Below are positions 50,621 through 60,837 of a DNA stretch of 64,000 nt, piece after piece. Source of the DNA: Lacicoccus qingdaonensis (GTDB taxonomy: Bacteria; Bacillota; Bacilli; Staphylococcales; Salinicoccaceae); the NCBI RefSeq assembly GCF_900101075.1, contig NZ_FNFY01000001.1:62001-126000 (forward strand), in the 5' to 3' direction. The position numbers and the translations under genes are program-made. The notes under the pieces were generated by a model. The model saw only the letters and a list, made by a program, of their open reading frames with translations, did no database searches and had not been told where the DNA came from. The number at the start of each line of letters is the position of its first letter. The first letter of the stretch is position 1.

Positions 50621-50814
50621 TGTTATACCCATCGGCTCATGAATTGAAGAAAAACGTGGATTCGAAATATCTTGTAGTGACTCTGGCAGCGAAAAGAGCA
50701 AGGGATTTACAGGATCATCCCGACAGTACGATTTTGGACAAGTATAACTCTTTTAAAACAGTAGGCATGGCATTCGAGGAAATTGCAGAAAATAAAGTAA
50801 AGGTAAAAAATTAG
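50620..50814 (+). CDS. rpoZ: RNA polymerase omega subunit
   Basis: 64-residue omega subunit with the family core SKYLVVTLAAKRARDLQ, followed by AFEEIAENKVKV. It stabilises beta-prime in RNA polymerase. Starts at the gmk stop (TAATG) after TTGGAGG, the normal gmk-rpoZ pairing. Confidence 0.93.
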
Positions 50815-50841
50815 CTGACAAAGTATTGTCAGCTTTTTTTA
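50813..50841 (+). terminator. Terminator after rpoZ
   Basis: AGCTGACA/TGTCAGCT (50813-50820 and 50827-50834) with a six-base loop is followed by seven T. The left arm begins in the rpoZ stop codon. Confidence 0.85.
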
Positions 50842-50860
50842 AAATTGGGGTGAATATATA

Positions 50861-52063
50861 ATGGCGAATATTGTCATCGGGGTGACCGGCAGCATTGCTG
50901 CATATAAAGCAGTGGACTTGACAAGTAAATTGATTCAGAACGGCCATGAAGTGAAAGTGGTCCTGACGGATAATGCGGGTGAGTTCATCACACCGCTCGC
51001 CTTCCAGGCAATCGGCAGGAATCATGTATACACCGATACATTCAAAGAAGAGGACCCGTCCGTCATTTCGCACATCAATATCGGGGAGTGGGCGGACCTC
51101 ATCATCGTTGCACCGATATCCGCCAATACAATCAGCAAGCTTGCATGCGGCATATACGACAACATGCTGCTCAATGTACTTGCTGCAAATACGAAACCGG
51201 TCATGCTCGCACCTGCGATGAATGTTCATATGTATGAGCAGCCGGCAATCCAGCGCAATATCGGGCAGCTTCTTAAAGAAGGCTACCAGGTGCTCGATGC
51301 CGAATCAGGATTTCTGGCATGCGGCTACAACGCGAAAGGGCGTATGGCAAACGTCCCGGATATCATGGGCTACGTCGAGGATTTCCTGAGCAGTAAAGAT
51401 GATAAGCCGCTTAAACGCAAAAAGGTGCTGATTACGGCAGGGCCGACGCGGGAGGCACTCGACCCGATACGCTACGTGACCAACCACTCAAGCGGCAAGA
51501 TGGGTTACAGCCTCGCGAACAGTTTCAAAGGACTCGGCGCAGAAGTCGTGCTCGTCAGCGGTCCCGTGGACCTCACACCGCCGAACGGCGTTCAGACAAT
51601 CGACGTCACATCGACAGAAGATATGTTCCAGAGTGTCAAAGAGCATATGGATGCGGATATCGGCGTATTTTCAGCCGCGGTCAGTGATTATACACCCGTC
51701 ACTTATTCTGAAGGCAAGATGAAGAAGACGGATGACAGCGATCATCTGGTCGTCGAAATGAAAAAGACGACGGACATTTTGAAATATGTCGGTCATAACA
51801 GTGAAAACATGACGGTCATCGGCTTCGCAGCGGAAACGGATGACGTAAAAAACTATGCGCTGAAAAAGCTGAAGGAGAAAAATGCGGACGGCATCATAAT
51901 GAACGATGTCTCCAATCCTGAAATCGGCATGAACAGCGACGATAACGAAGTGGCCATATTGTATAAAGACGGGACGGAAACATATTTGGAAAAAGCATCG
52001 AAAGTCCAGCTTGCCAGCCAGATTGTCCAGAACCTGGCGGATCATTACGGGTGGCGTTCATAA
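50861..52063 (+). CDS. coaBC: Bifunctional phosphopantothenoylcysteine decarboxylase/synthetase
   Basis: Two steps of coenzyme A synthesis in one 400-residue protein. The CoaC flavin domain (about 1-185) holds the catalytic His in SHINIGEWAD and the substrate clamp PAMNVHMYEQPA. The CoaB synthetase domain follows, with AGPTREALDPIRYVTNHSSGKMG and NDVSNPEIGM. The stop shares one base with the priA start. Confidence 0.96.
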   Translation: MANIVIGVTGSIAAYKAVDLTSKLIQNGHEVKVVLTDNAGEFITPLAFQAIGRNHVYTDTFKEEDPSVISHINIGEWADLIIVAPISANTISKLACGIYDNMLLNVLAANTKPVMLAPAMNVHMYEQPAIQRNIGQLLKEGYQVLDAESGFLACGYNAKGRMANVPDIMGYVEDFLSSKDDKPLKRKKVLITAGPTREALDPIRYVTNHSSGKMGYSLANSFKGLGAEVVLVSGPVDLTPPNGVQTIDVTSTEDMFQSVKEHMDADIGVFSAAVSDYTPVTYSEGKMKKTDDSDHLVVEMKKTTDILKYVGHNSENMTVIGFAAETDDVKNYALKKLKEKNADGIIMNDVSNPEIGMNSDDNEVAILYKDGTETYLEKASKVQLASQIVQNLADHYGWRS

Positions 52064-54444
52064 TGTACGCATCGATCATAGTCAGTGTGTCTGCAAGCGA
52101 CGTCAACAAAGTATTCGAATATAAGATCCCCGACGGCCTGACGGATTTCATCGCTGTCGGGCACAGGGTGCTCGTGCCGTTCGGCCCGCGCCAGATACAG
52201 GGATACGTCATCGATATCAAAAACGAAGTCGGATACGACCCTTCGAAAATAAAACCGATCACCCGCGCGCTGGATGTCAAACCGGTGCTGACAGCGGAGT
52301 TGATAAAGCTCGCAAAAGATCTGGCGGACTATTATGTCACGTCATATATTTCAGTTATAGAGACCATCCTGCCTGCAGCACTGAAAAGCAAGTCGAAAAA
52401 GATGCTGTCGCTGTCGGAAGACAGCACAGAGCAAACGGAAGTAATCTGGCACGGTATGAATCTGCCGCCGAAAATTGAAGTCAAAACACTGTCGGCCCGA
52501 CAGCTCGCCGAGCTGAAGCCGCTGATCAGACGCGGTGAAGTGGAGGAAGAAACAATCATTACACAGCATACGAAAAAGAAGTATGCACGTGCGCTGAAGC
52601 CGACCTTCATTCCAAGAGGGGATTTCGGCCGCGCTTACAAACAGCTGGAGCTGCTTGACTTCATCGAACAGTACGATGAGCATGTACTGCAGTCGGAAGT
52701 GATCGATAACGGCTATACCCAGGGCACGATCAATGAACTGGTCAAAAAGGGCTACGTTGAAAAGGTTGATGTCGTGAGCGGGCGGGACCCTTACAAATCG
52801 AGGGTATTTGAAGAGGACCTGCCGAAGGAACTGAACGCTGAACAGCAAAATGCATACGATAAAATAAGCCATTCAGTAGATCATGATCTAGCTGAAACTT
52901 TTTTACTTCACGGGGTGACGGGAAGCGGAAAAACCGAAGTCTATCTTCAGGTCATCCAGAAAGTGCTGGATAAAGAGCGCACCGCTCTCATGCTGGTGCC
53001 TGAAATCGCACTGACACCGCAGATGGTCAACCGCTTCAAAGCGCGTTTCGGCGATGATGTGGCGGTGCTGCACTCTGGACTGTCACACGGTGAAAAATAT
53101 GATGAGTGGCTGAAAGTGAAAAATCAGCAGGCGGGCGTCGTCGTCGGTGCACGGAGCAGTGTGTTCGCACCGGTTGAAAATCTGGGCGTCATCATTATCG
53201 ATGAAGAACACGAAACGACATACAAACAGCAGGACCGTCCGATGTATCATGCGACGGAGGTTGCGAAATATCGCAGCAAATATTATAATTGTCCGGTGAT
53301 TTTAGGCTCTGCGACCCCTTCACTTGAAAGTTTTGCAAGAAGTGAAAGAGGCGTCTACACACGGCTCGAGCTGAATCATCGTGCCGTGACGAAAACACTG
53401 CCGGAGACAAAGACCGTGGATATGTCGGAGGAACACAGGAAGGGCAATACTTCAATCGTTTCAGAAGCACTCAGGGAAGCGATCAATCTCCGCATCGGGC
53501 GCGGTGAACAGACCGTGCTGCTGCTCAACCGCCGGGGTTACGCAAACTTCCAGATATGCCAGAGCTGCGGCCATGTGCCGAACTGTCCGAACTGTGATAT
53601 TTCACTGACGTACCATAAGATGCAGCATTCGCTTCTGTGCCATTACTGCGGATACGAAGCGGGCGTGACGCGTGAATGTGACAACTGCGACAGCGATGAT
53701 GTCACATTCCGCGGAACGGGTACGGAAAAAGTGGAAGAAACGTTAAGGGATATGTTCAATGTGGACATTGTAAGAATGGACAACGATACGACGAGCAGAA
53801 AAGGCATGCATGAAAAATTATTGAACACGTTTGAAAATGAAAAGATCCCGATCCTGCTCGGCACCCAGATGATCGCCAAAGGTCTCGACTATCCTAATGT
53901 GACCCTCGTCGGGGTGCTGAATGCGGATACGATGCTGAACCTCCCGGACTTCAGGGCGAATGAAAAGACGTACCAGCTGCTTACGCAGGTGGCGGGAAGA
54001 GCCGGCAGGCATGAACTGTCCGGAGAAGTCATCTTCCAGACATACAATCCGGAGCACTACGCGATCGAACTTGCAGAGTCGAACGATTACGCGGCATTTT
54101 ATGAAAAAGAGCTGGCATTCAGAAGACTGGCACGCTATTCGCCGTACTACTTCCATGTCCTGTTTACCGTATCGCATGAACAGGTCAAAAAGTGCCTTGA
54201 AGCGACGACTCATATCCATAAGGAACTGGTGGACAGCGTCACGGACAAGGCGATCATCGTCGGACCGTCGCCGAGCCCGATCGAACGGATCAACAGGCAG
54301 TACCGCTTCCAAATACTGCTGAAATACAAATCCGAGCCGAATCTGATTGATGTGCTGCACAAAATAAACGAATACTACAATGAACGTTATAAAAAGGATA
54401 AACTATCATTAAAGATCGATGTAGATCCGAAGTATATTATGTAG
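52063..54444 (+). CDS. priA: Primosomal protein N' (replication restart helicase PriA)
   Basis: 793-residue 3'-5' DNA helicase that reloads the replisome. The N-terminal DNA-binding domain is followed by Walker A GVTGSGKTEVYL, the DEEH box, a zinc-binding module with eight cysteines (from CQSCGHVPNCPNC to CDNCDSDD) and the C-terminal helicase lobe. ATG 52063 is used; an in-frame GTG at 52051 lies within coaBC. fmt follows after nine bases with no def gene between, unlike B. subtilis. Confidence 0.97.
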   Translation: MYASIIVSVSASDVNKVFEYKIPDGLTDFIAVGHRVLVPFGPRQIQGYVIDIKNEVGYDPSKIKPITRALDVKPVLTAELIKLAKDLADYYVTSYISVIETILPAALKSKSKKMLSLSEDSTEQTEVIWHGMNLPPKIEVKTLSARQLAELKPLIRRGEVEEETIITQHTKKKYARALKPTFIPRGDFGRAYKQLELLDFIEQYDEHVLQSEVIDNGYTQGTINELVKKGYVEKVDVVSGRDPYKSRVFEEDLPKELNAEQQNAYDKISHSVDHDLAETFLLHGVTGSGKTEVYLQVIQKVLDKERTALMLVPEIALTPQMVNRFKARFGDDVAVLHSGLSHGEKYDEWLKVKNQQAGVVVGARSSVFAPVENLGVIIIDEEHETTYKQQDRPMYHATEVAKYRSKYYNCPVILGSATPSLESFARSERGVYTRLELNHRAVTKTLPETKTVDMSEEHRKGNTSIVSEALREAINLRIGRGEQTVLLLNRRGYANFQICQSCGHVPNCPNCDISLTYHKMQHSLLCHYCGYEAGVTRECDNCDSDDVTFRGTGTEKVEETLRDMFNVDIVRMDNDTTSRKGMHEKLLNTFENEKIPILLGTQMIAKGLDYPNVTLVGVLNADTMLNLPDFRANEKTYQLLTQVAGRAGRHELSGEVIFQTYNPEHYAIELAESNDYAAFYEKELAFRRLARYSPYYFHVLFTVSHEQVKKCLEATTHIHKELVDSVTDKAIIVGPSPSPIERINRQYRFQILLKYKSEPNLIDVLHKINEYYNERYKKDKLSLKIDVDPKYIM

Positions 54445-54453
54445 GAGGAAATC

Positions 54454-55383
54454 ATGCCCAATATTATTTTTATGGGGACACCAGACTTCTCGGTGCCCAT
54501 CTTGAAAGATTTACATGAAACATACGGCGTGGCCCTTGTTGTCAGCCAGCCGGACAAGCCTGTCGGCAGAAAGCGCGTTATGACGCCGCCGAAAGTTGCG
54601 GCTGCTGCCGAAGCACTCGGCATCGAAGTGTTCCAGCCGGACAATATTAAAGATGCATCTTCAATTGAAGTGATGAAAGAAGCGCAACCGGATATCATCG
54701 TCACCGCGGCATACGGGCAGATCCTGCCTAAAGAACTTCTTGAACTGCCTGAATACGGCGCGATTAATGTCCATGCTTCACTGCTGCCGAAGTTCAGGGG
54801 CGGCGCACCGATCCACCATGCGATTCTCAAAGGGGAGAAAACGACAGGCATCACCATCATGTACATGGCGGAAGGGCTGGACAGCGGGGATATCATTGCC
54901 CAGTCCGCCATCGATATTAAAGACGAAGACGATACAGGCATACTTCATGATAAGCTGAGCAGGCTCGGCAGTGAACTGCTGCTTGACACGTTGCCTTCCA
55001 TATTTGAAGGTGAGAATAATAAAACCGCACAGAATCATGTTGAAGCGACATACAGCCCGAACATTTCAAAAGCGGATGAACTGCTCGATTTCAACAGATC
55101 TGCAGTGGAAGTGTTCAACCATATACGCGGGCTGTCGCCGTTTCCGGGAGCCTATACGATGCTTGAAGGCAAACGGTTTAAAATTTACGGTGCGAAACTG
55201 ACCGGCAGCAAAACGGATAGGCCTGCGGGTGAAATATTGTCGCTGGATGAAGAAGGCATTCATGTCGCGGCCGCGGATGAAGCAGTCCTCATCACAGAAG
55301 TACAGCTTGCAGGAAAGAAAAAAACAGCTGCAGATGATTTTGGCCGGACCCGCCAGGATTTGACGGGCACATTGTTAGGATGA
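54454..55383 (+). CDS. fmt: Methionyl-tRNA formyltransferase
   Basis: Formylates initiator Met-tRNA using 10-formyl-tetrahydrofolate. The 309-residue protein starts MPNIIFMGTPDFSVPIL and has the catalytic region INVHASLLPKFRGGAPIHHAI with the conserved Asn and His, and a C-terminal tRNA-binding domain. GTAGGAGG precedes ATG 54454. Confidence 0.97.
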   Translation: MPNIIFMGTPDFSVPILKDLHETYGVALVVSQPDKPVGRKRVMTPPKVAAAAEALGIEVFQPDNIKDASSIEVMKEAQPDIIVTAAYGQILPKELLELPEYGAINVHASLLPKFRGGAPIHHAILKGEKTTGITIMYMAEGLDSGDIIAQSAIDIKDEDDTGILHDKLSRLGSELLLDTLPSIFEGENNKTAQNHVEATYSPNISKADELLDFNRSAVEVFNHIRGLSPFPGAYTMLEGKRFKIYGAKLTGSKTDRPAGEILSLDEEGIHVAAADEAVLITEVQLAGKKKTAADDFGRTRQDLTGTLLG

Positions 55384-55388
55384 TGAAT

Positions 55389-56690
55389 ATGACAGTAAGA
55401 GAAGCCGCATTCGAGGCTTATCTGGAAATCATGGATGACAAGGCATACAGCAATATCGTCATCGATGAAGTGATAGAGTCGGGAGAACTTTCTGATAAGG
55501 ACAAGGGTTTATTTACCGAACTGGTCTACGGCACAGTCGCGAACAGGCTGACTTTGGAATTTTATCTGCAGCCGTTCTATAAGACGAAGGTCAGGCAGTG
55601 GAACAGACATCTTTTAAGCATGGCGGCCTATCAGATCGTCTTTTTGGACCGGGTGCCCCCGTATGCGGTCATCAACGAGACGGTTGAAATTGCCAAGGAC
55701 AACGGCGGACCGCAGGCGGCGAATGTGACCAATGCGATACTCAGAAATTTCATGAGGGAGGACTTGAGGGATCTTGAATCGATAAAAGATCCGGTGAAGC
55801 GGCTGTCCGTCGAGACGAGCATTCCCTCATGGATCATCAAACATTGGAAAACCCATTATAAGATGGAGGGCGCGGCTCACATTGCGAGAAGCCTGAACTC
55901 CCGGCCGGAGATGTATATCCGGGTGAATTCAAGCATGACGGATCTGTATGCCCTCATGAATCTCCTTAAGGAAGAGGGGCATGAAGTGAAGCCGGCAGAT
56001 CTGCATCCGGACGCACTCGCGGTCAGTACCGGTGCGAGCATCATGGATACGGACGCATACAGGGAAGGGCATTTCAGCGTCCAGGATGTGAGTTCGATGT
56101 TCGTAAACAGTGCGCTTGAACCGGCCGAGGATGATGTGATACTCGATGCATGCAGTGCGCCCGGCGGAAAAGGGCTCCATGCGCTTGAGAAACTGGTCAC
56201 GGGCCATGTCGATCTGAGTGATATTTATGATCATAAAATCAGAACGATAAAGCACAATGCAGAGCGGCTGAAGCTGAAAAACTACGATGTTTTCAAGGCC
56301 GATGCGACGTCACATGACTATTCGCGGATGTATGACCGTATAATCGTCGATGCACCGTGTTCTGGTCTCGGTGTCATCAAAAGAAAACCTGAAATAAGAT
56401 ATGAAAGAAATAGCAATGACATCGATAGTCTAGTAGAATTACAATTGTCCATATTAGAACACGTCAAACAGTTTTTAAAACCGGGCGGCATACTGATCTA
56501 TGCAACATGTACAATTCATCAGATGGAAAATGAAAATGTGGCATATACATTCATGAAGAATAATGATAATTTTAAATTCGACGATTTTCATATTCCCGCG
56601 CTCGATTTTACAGGCCCATACCGCCAGATATTACCATATGAAATGAATACCGACGGATTTTTTATCGCTCGGTTTAAAAAGGATGTTTAA
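55389..56690 (+). CDS. rsmB: 16S rRNA (cytosine967-C5)-methyltransferase
   Basis: 433-residue SAM-dependent methyltransferase (Sun/RsmB). An N-terminal NusB-like RNA-binding domain (about 1-130) is followed by the catalytic domain with [12 protein letters not shown], the PCSGLG motif and the catalytic Cys in YATCTI. AGGA eight bases upstream favours ATG 55389; alternative in-frame ATGs at 55380 and 55383 would overlap the fmt stop. Confidence 0.95.
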   Translation: MTVREAAFEAYLEIMDDKAYSNIVIDEVIESGELSDKDKGLFTELVYGTVANRLTLEFYLQPFYKTKVRQWNRHLLSMAAYQIVFLDRVPPYAVINETVEIAKDNGGPQAANVTNAILRNFMREDLRDLESIKDPVKRLSVETSIPSWIIKHWKTHYKMEGAAHIARSLNSRPEMYIRVNSSMTDLYALMNLLKEEGHEVKPADLHPDALAVSTGASIMDTDAYREGHFSVQDVSSMFVNSALEPAEDDVILDACSAPGGKGLHALEKLVTGHVDLSDIYDHKIRTIKHNAERLKLKNYDVFKADATSHDYSRMYDRIIVDAPCSGLGVIKRKPEIRYERNSNDIDSLVELQLSILEHVKQFLKPGGILIYATCTIHQMENENVAYTFMKNNDNFKFDDFHIPALDFTGPYRQILPYEMNTDGFFIARFKKDV

Positions 56691-56692
56691 TA

Positions 56693-57796
56693 ATGATTAA
56701 AAGACCACCACAAAAACCAATCAAGGATTTATTCCAGCCGGAATTCGACACACCGTCAATCTATTCTTTGTCCAAAGAAGACCTGACAGATTTAATGACG
56801 GAGTGGGGAGAAGACGACTACCGTGGCAGCCAGGTGTTCGAATGGCTGTATGACCACCGTGTCGATGCCTTTGACGAGATGAAAAACCTGCCGAAATCAC
56901 TGCGTGAAAAGCTGGGTGAACACTTCAGCATCGAACCGCTTGAGACGCTAGTAAAGCAGGAGAGTGTCGACGGCACGATGAAGTTCCTGTTCAAACTGAG
57001 AGACGGCTATACGATTGAAACCGTGCTGATGAGACATGATTACGGCAACTCCGTCTGTGTGACGACGCAGGTCGGCTGCCGTCTCGGATGTACATTCTGT
57101 GCATCCACTCTCGGAGGACTGAAGCGGAATCTGGAAGCGGGCGAAATCGTTTCCCAGGTGGTGCAGATACAGAAAGTGCTGGATGAAACGGACGAAAGAG
57201 TATCGAGCATCGTCATAATGGGCATCGGCGAGCCGTTTGAAAACTACAACCCGATGATGAAATTCATCCGCATCATCAACCACGATGACGGACTGAACAT
57301 CGGTGCACGCCATATCACAGTATCGACAAGTGGCATCGTACCGAGAATATATGATTTTGCCGATGAGGATATTCAGATCAACTTTGCGGTGAGTCTGCAC
57401 GCTCCTACAAATGAACAGCGTTCAAGACTGATGCCTGTCAACAAGGCTTTCGATATCGACAAGCTGATCCATTCACTGGAGTATTACCAGCAGCAGACGA
57501 ACCGCCGCATTTCATTCGAATACGGTTTGTTCGGCGGCGTCAATGACCAGAGGGAAGATGCGCTGAGACTGGCTGAACTGATCAAAGGGCTGAAGTGTCA
57601 TGTCAACCTGATTCCGGTCAACCATGTACCGGAGAGAAATTATGTCCGTACGAAACGCGATGATATTTTCGACTTTTTAGAGACTTTGAACAACCAGGGA
57701 GTCAACGCGACTGTCAGACGTGAACAGGGCACGGATATCGATGCCGCATGCGGACAGTTGAGAGCAAAAGAATCAAAAGAAGAGACGAGGGGTTAA
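56693..57796 (+). CDS. rlmN: 23S rRNA/tRNA (adenine-C2)-methyltransferase RlmN
   Basis: Radical SAM enzyme that methylates A2503 of 23S rRNA and A37 of some tRNAs. The 367-residue protein has the cluster motif CRLGCTFC, the SAM-binding GIGEPF and the catalytic C-terminal Cys in DAACGQLR. It lies two bases after rsmB and two bases before prpC. It is the housekeeping paralogue of the resistance enzyme Cfr; nothing suggests Cfr activity here. Confidence 0.96.
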   Translation: MIKRPPQKPIKDLFQPEFDTPSIYSLSKEDLTDLMTEWGEDDYRGSQVFEWLYDHRVDAFDEMKNLPKSLREKLGEHFSIEPLETLVKQESVDGTMKFLFKLRDGYTIETVLMRHDYGNSVCVTTQVGCRLGCTFCASTLGGLKRNLEAGEIVSQVVQIQKVLDETDERVSSIVIMGIGEPFENYNPMMKFIRIINHDDGLNIGARHITVSTSGIVPRIYDFADEDIQINFAVSLHAPTNEQRSRLMPVNKAFDIDKLIHSLEYYQQQTNRRISFEYGLFGGVNDQREDALRLAELIKGLKCHVNLIPVNHVPERNYVRTKRDDIFDFLETLNNQGVNATVRREQGTDIDAACGQLRAKESKEETRG

Positions 57797-57797
57797 T

Positions 57798-58544
57798 TTG
57801 GAAATCATTGACAAGAGTATCCGCGGAGATTTTCGTGAACTGAATGAAGATAGCACCGGCGTTTTTTACAATAAAACAAATCAGGTTTTGTTTTTAGTGG
57901 CAGACGGCATGGGCGGCCATGCCCATGGGGATGTTGCATCGAAATTTGTCAATGATGAGATCCAGAAAGCCTGGCAGGCGGAAAATCTGATAAAAAGTGA
58001 TTATGCCGAGGAATTTCTACGTGACCTCGTCATTAAGACGAACCGTAAATTGTATGATCTGCAAAATGCGCATGATGAATACAGCGGCATGGGCACGACG
58101 CTCGTGCTCGCCTCCATCATCGATGACGCCATTTTCATACTGAACATCGGGGATTCAAGAGCCTACGCCATGAAGCGCCGTTCGATCGAACAGGTGACGA
58201 CAGATCATTCATTCGTCAATCTGCTGGTCGAGTCGGGTGAAATTACAAAAGAGGAAGCCATCAACCATCCAAAAAGGAATGTCATCACAAAAGCGATGGG
58301 CAGCGAGCGTCTGATCCAGCCTGATATTTTCAGACTGCGCAACAGGCAGTATGATTATATACTGCTGGCGTCTGACGGACTGACGGATGTACTGCGTGAA
58401 GACAGTATTCACTCTACGGTCTATCAGAAGAATTCAAGTTTACAGGAGCGGTTGGACTCATTGATACGACAAGCAGAAGAAAATGCCTCCAGAGATAATA
58501 TCAGTATTTGCCTTGCCGACTTGAAAGCGGGTGCTAAAATGTGA
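57798..58544 (+). CDS. prpC: PP2C-family protein serine/threonine phosphatase
   Basis: 248-residue metal-dependent phosphatase (PrpC/Stp) that reverses PrkC phosphorylation. PP2C motifs with metal-binding Asp residues are VADGMGGHAHGD, NIGDSRAYAM, SDGLTDVL and DNISICLADL. The start is TTG at 57798 after GAGGGG. It overlaps prkC by four bases, the usual cognate pair. Confidence 0.95.
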   Translation: MEIIDKSIRGDFRELNEDSTGVFYNKTNQVLFLVADGMGGHAHGDVASKFVNDEIQKAWQAENLIKSDYAEEFLRDLVIKTNRKLYDLQNAHDEYSGMGTTLVLASIIDDAIFILNIGDSRAYAMKRRSIEQVTTDHSFVNLLVESGEITKEEAINHPKRNVITKAMGSERLIQPDIFRLRNRQYDYILLASDGLTDVLREDSIHSTVYQKNSSLQERLDSLIRQAEENASRDNISICLADLKAGAKM

Positions 58545-60748
58545 TCGGTCAATTACTATCGGAAAGATATAAAGTACTGAAATATCTCGGCGGCGGCATG
58601 AGCTCCGTCTATCTGGCCGAGGACATCATTTTAAACCGTGATGTTGTTGTAAAAATGATTAAGGTCGACGTGCATAATAAAGACAAGTCACGTCAGCGGT
58701 TTCAGCGCGAGGTTGAAAGTACGATACAGCTTTCCCATCCGAACATCGTCAACGTGCTGGATGTCGATGAAACCGATGAATATCAGCTGCTCGTCACCGA
58801 AATGGTGGATGGGCCGACTTTGAAGCAGTATATCGAAGACAATCATGAGATTTCCATCGATGAGGCAGTCGAGCTGTCAGTCCAGATTTTAAAAGGGATT
58901 GAACATGCGCATGAGCGGGGCATCATCCACCGTGACATCAAACCGCAGAACATACTGCTCGATAATGAAAAAAAAGTGCGGATCACCGACTTCGGCATCG
59001 CAAAAGCACTCAGCGAAACACGGATGACGGAGACGAACCAGGTGATGGGGTCCGTACAGTATATTTCGCCCGAACAGGCAAAAGGGCAGAACACCGATGA
59101 GAGAACGGACATTTATTCGTTCGGAATCGTCCTGTTTGAACTGCTGACCGGCCGGGTGCCGTTCAGCGGTGAAACGCCGGTATCCGTCGCTCTGAAGCAG
59201 ATTTCTGAGGATCTGCCGGATATCGACGGCTTCAGGGAAGTACCCCAGGGTTTGAAGAACATACTTTTCAGATGTACGGAAAAGAATCCGGAAGACCGCT
59301 ACAGATATGTAGAGACCGTCCTTGAAGATCTGAAAAAGTACCGGGGCAATACAACACCTTACATCAACAATAATAAAAAGCATGAAGACCAGACGATCGT
59401 CACCAAGGCAGTGACTCCGGCAGCCTTGTCCGGTGCTGCAGCTGCTTCGGCAGCCGAGGCTGAACGTGACGATGAAGAACAGCACGAGGACAAAGAAGCG
59501 GAACCGAAGAAAAAGCGCAGAACATTATGGCTGATTCCGATACTCTTTTTACTGCTCAGTGCAGGCCTTCTCGTCTATCTGTTCATCCAGCAGAATGAAA
59601 CGGTGACGATGGATATGCCGGACCTTTCGGGCATGACACTGGAAGAGGCAGAAGCTGAGCTGCTTGAACATGATCTTGAAACAGGAGATGTGTCGGAGGA
59701 ATACAGCGATAGTTTCAATGAAGGCCAGGTGATCGAAACGGCGCCGGCTGGCGGTGAGCAGATTGATTCGGGGAGTTCAGTGGACTTCCTGGTATCAAGC
59801 GGGCTCGAACCGTATTCGATGGAAGACTTCACGGGCAGTGCCTATGATGATATCATGGACACTTTGAACAATCTGGCATTCAACAGTGTCACACTCGTTC
59901 CGGAAAACGGCGGGTCTCCGCCGGGAACGGTGACCAGCCAGTCGATAGATACGGGAGAAGAGGTGCACCCTGCAGACCATGATCTGGAGCTCGGTGTCGA
60001 AACATACACTGTTCCGGATTTTACAGGCACTGATTATGAAAGTGCCGAAGAAACGTTGAACAATGTCAATTTCAACGAGATCAACCGTGAAGATTCGTAT
60101 CATGATGATGTTGAAGAAGGTGCAGTGATCAGCCAGTCTGTCGAATCAGGCACGGCTGTCTACCCACATGAAGGTTCCATTACTTTGAATGTGTCCCGCG
60201 GACAGGAAGCGATAGAGATCGTCGATTATTCCGGCCAGTCTGCCGAATCGGCCAGAAGTGCACTCGAGGAAGAAGGTTTCAATGTCAATATCGCTGAAGA
60301 ACTGTACAATGAAAGTGTGGAAGAAGGCGATGTCATCAGCCAGAGTCCGAACTACGGCCATTTCCTTCCCGGCTCGACGATTGACCTGATCGTCTCCCTC
60401 GGTGAAGAACCACCGCAGAATATGCAGTATGCGACAACGGTCAACATTCCATACGGAGACACCGAAGAAGAGGAAGAGTCCGGTTCAGAAGAGGATTCTG
60501 AAGGTGAAACAGGAGAAGGCACAGACGGGGATGACGGTGAAACGGATTCACAAAATCCGCCGAAGACGGTCAACATTTATATCGATGATGCGAATAACAG
60601 CATCGATGATGTGCATACGAGTCTCGAAATCACCGAAGATACTGATGAAACGATCCGTCTTGAAATTGAACCGGATGAGAATGGAATGTTTATGGTGGAA
60701 GTCGATGAGGAAGAAGTCGTCAATGAAGAGATTCCGTACAATGAGTAA
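58541..60748 (+). CDS. prkC: PASTA-domain Ser/Thr protein kinase
   Basis: 735-residue membrane kinase (PrkC/Stk1/PknB) that senses cell-wall muropeptides or lipid II. The kinase domain has GGGMSSV (17-23), Lys38, HRD with Asp132 and DFG (150-152). A membrane helix lies at about 330-350, followed by about four PASTA repeats (starting near MDMPDLSG, YSMEDFTG, YTVPDFTG and EIVDYSG). A Glu/Asp/Gly-rich linker and a further ~65-residue acidic domain end the protein. S. aureus Stk1 has three PASTA repeats and no such acidic end domain. GTG start at 58541. Confidence 0.96.
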   Translation: MIGQLLSERYKVLKYLGGGMSSVYLAEDIILNRDVVVKMIKVDVHNKDKSRQRFQREVESTIQLSHPNIVNVLDVDETDEYQLLVTEMVDGPTLKQYIEDNHEISIDEAVELSVQILKGIEHAHERGIIHRDIKPQNILLDNEKKVRITDFGIAKALSETRMTETNQVMGSVQYISPEQAKGQNTDERTDIYSFGIVLFELLTGRVPFSGETPVSVALKQISEDLPDIDGFREVPQGLKNILFRCTEKNPEDRYRYVETVLEDLKKYRGNTTPYINNNKKHEDQTIVTKAVTPAALSGAAAASAAEAERDDEEQHEDKEAEPKKKRRTLWLIPILFLLLSAGLLVYLFIQQNETVTMDMPDLSGMTLEEAEAELLEHDLETGDVSEEYSDSFNEGQVIETAPAGGEQIDSGSSVDFLVSSGLEPYSMEDFTGSAYDDIMDTLNNLAFNSVTLVPENGGSPPGTVTSQSIDTGEEVHPADHDLELGVETYTVPDFTGTDYESAEETLNNVNFNEINREDSYHDDVEEGAVISQSVESGTAVYPHEGSITLNVSRGQEAIEIVDYSGQSAESARSALEEEGFNVNIAEELYNESVEEGDVISQSPNYGHFLPGSTIDLIVSLGEEPPQNMQYATTVNIPYGDTEEEEESGSEEDSEGETGEGTDGDDGETDSQNPPKTVNIYIDDANNSIDDVHTSLEITEDTDETIRLEIEPDENGMFMVEVDEEEVVNEEIPYNE

Positions 60749-60794
60749 AATAACAGGAAAACATTGTATAAATGTTGGTAATCGCATACTGATT

Positions 60795-60805
60795 TATAAT
60801 ATAAT
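60795..60805 (+). promoter_or_regulatory. Candidate promoter -10 region of the P450 gene
   Basis: Two overlapping TATAAT hexamers (60795-60800 and 60800-60805) lie 33-43 bases before the start codon. The nearest -35-like hexamer, TTGGTA at 60775-60780, is spaced 14 or 19 bases away, so the match is imperfect. No terminator was seen between prkC and this point, so read-through from prkC is also possible. Confidence 0.4.
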
Positions 60806-60837
60806 AGATTAGAAAACAGTTAATTGGAGGTTGTCTC

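Noticed and set aside
56693-57796. rlmN as a cfr-type resistance gene
   Set aside because: Position between rsmB and prpC and the sequence motifs are those of the housekeeping RlmN; Cfr is normally plasmid or transposon borne.
60402-60812. 136-codon frame inside and past the prkC 3' end
   Set aside because: Very basic, low-complexity product from reading the acidic PrkC tail out of frame; no start signal.
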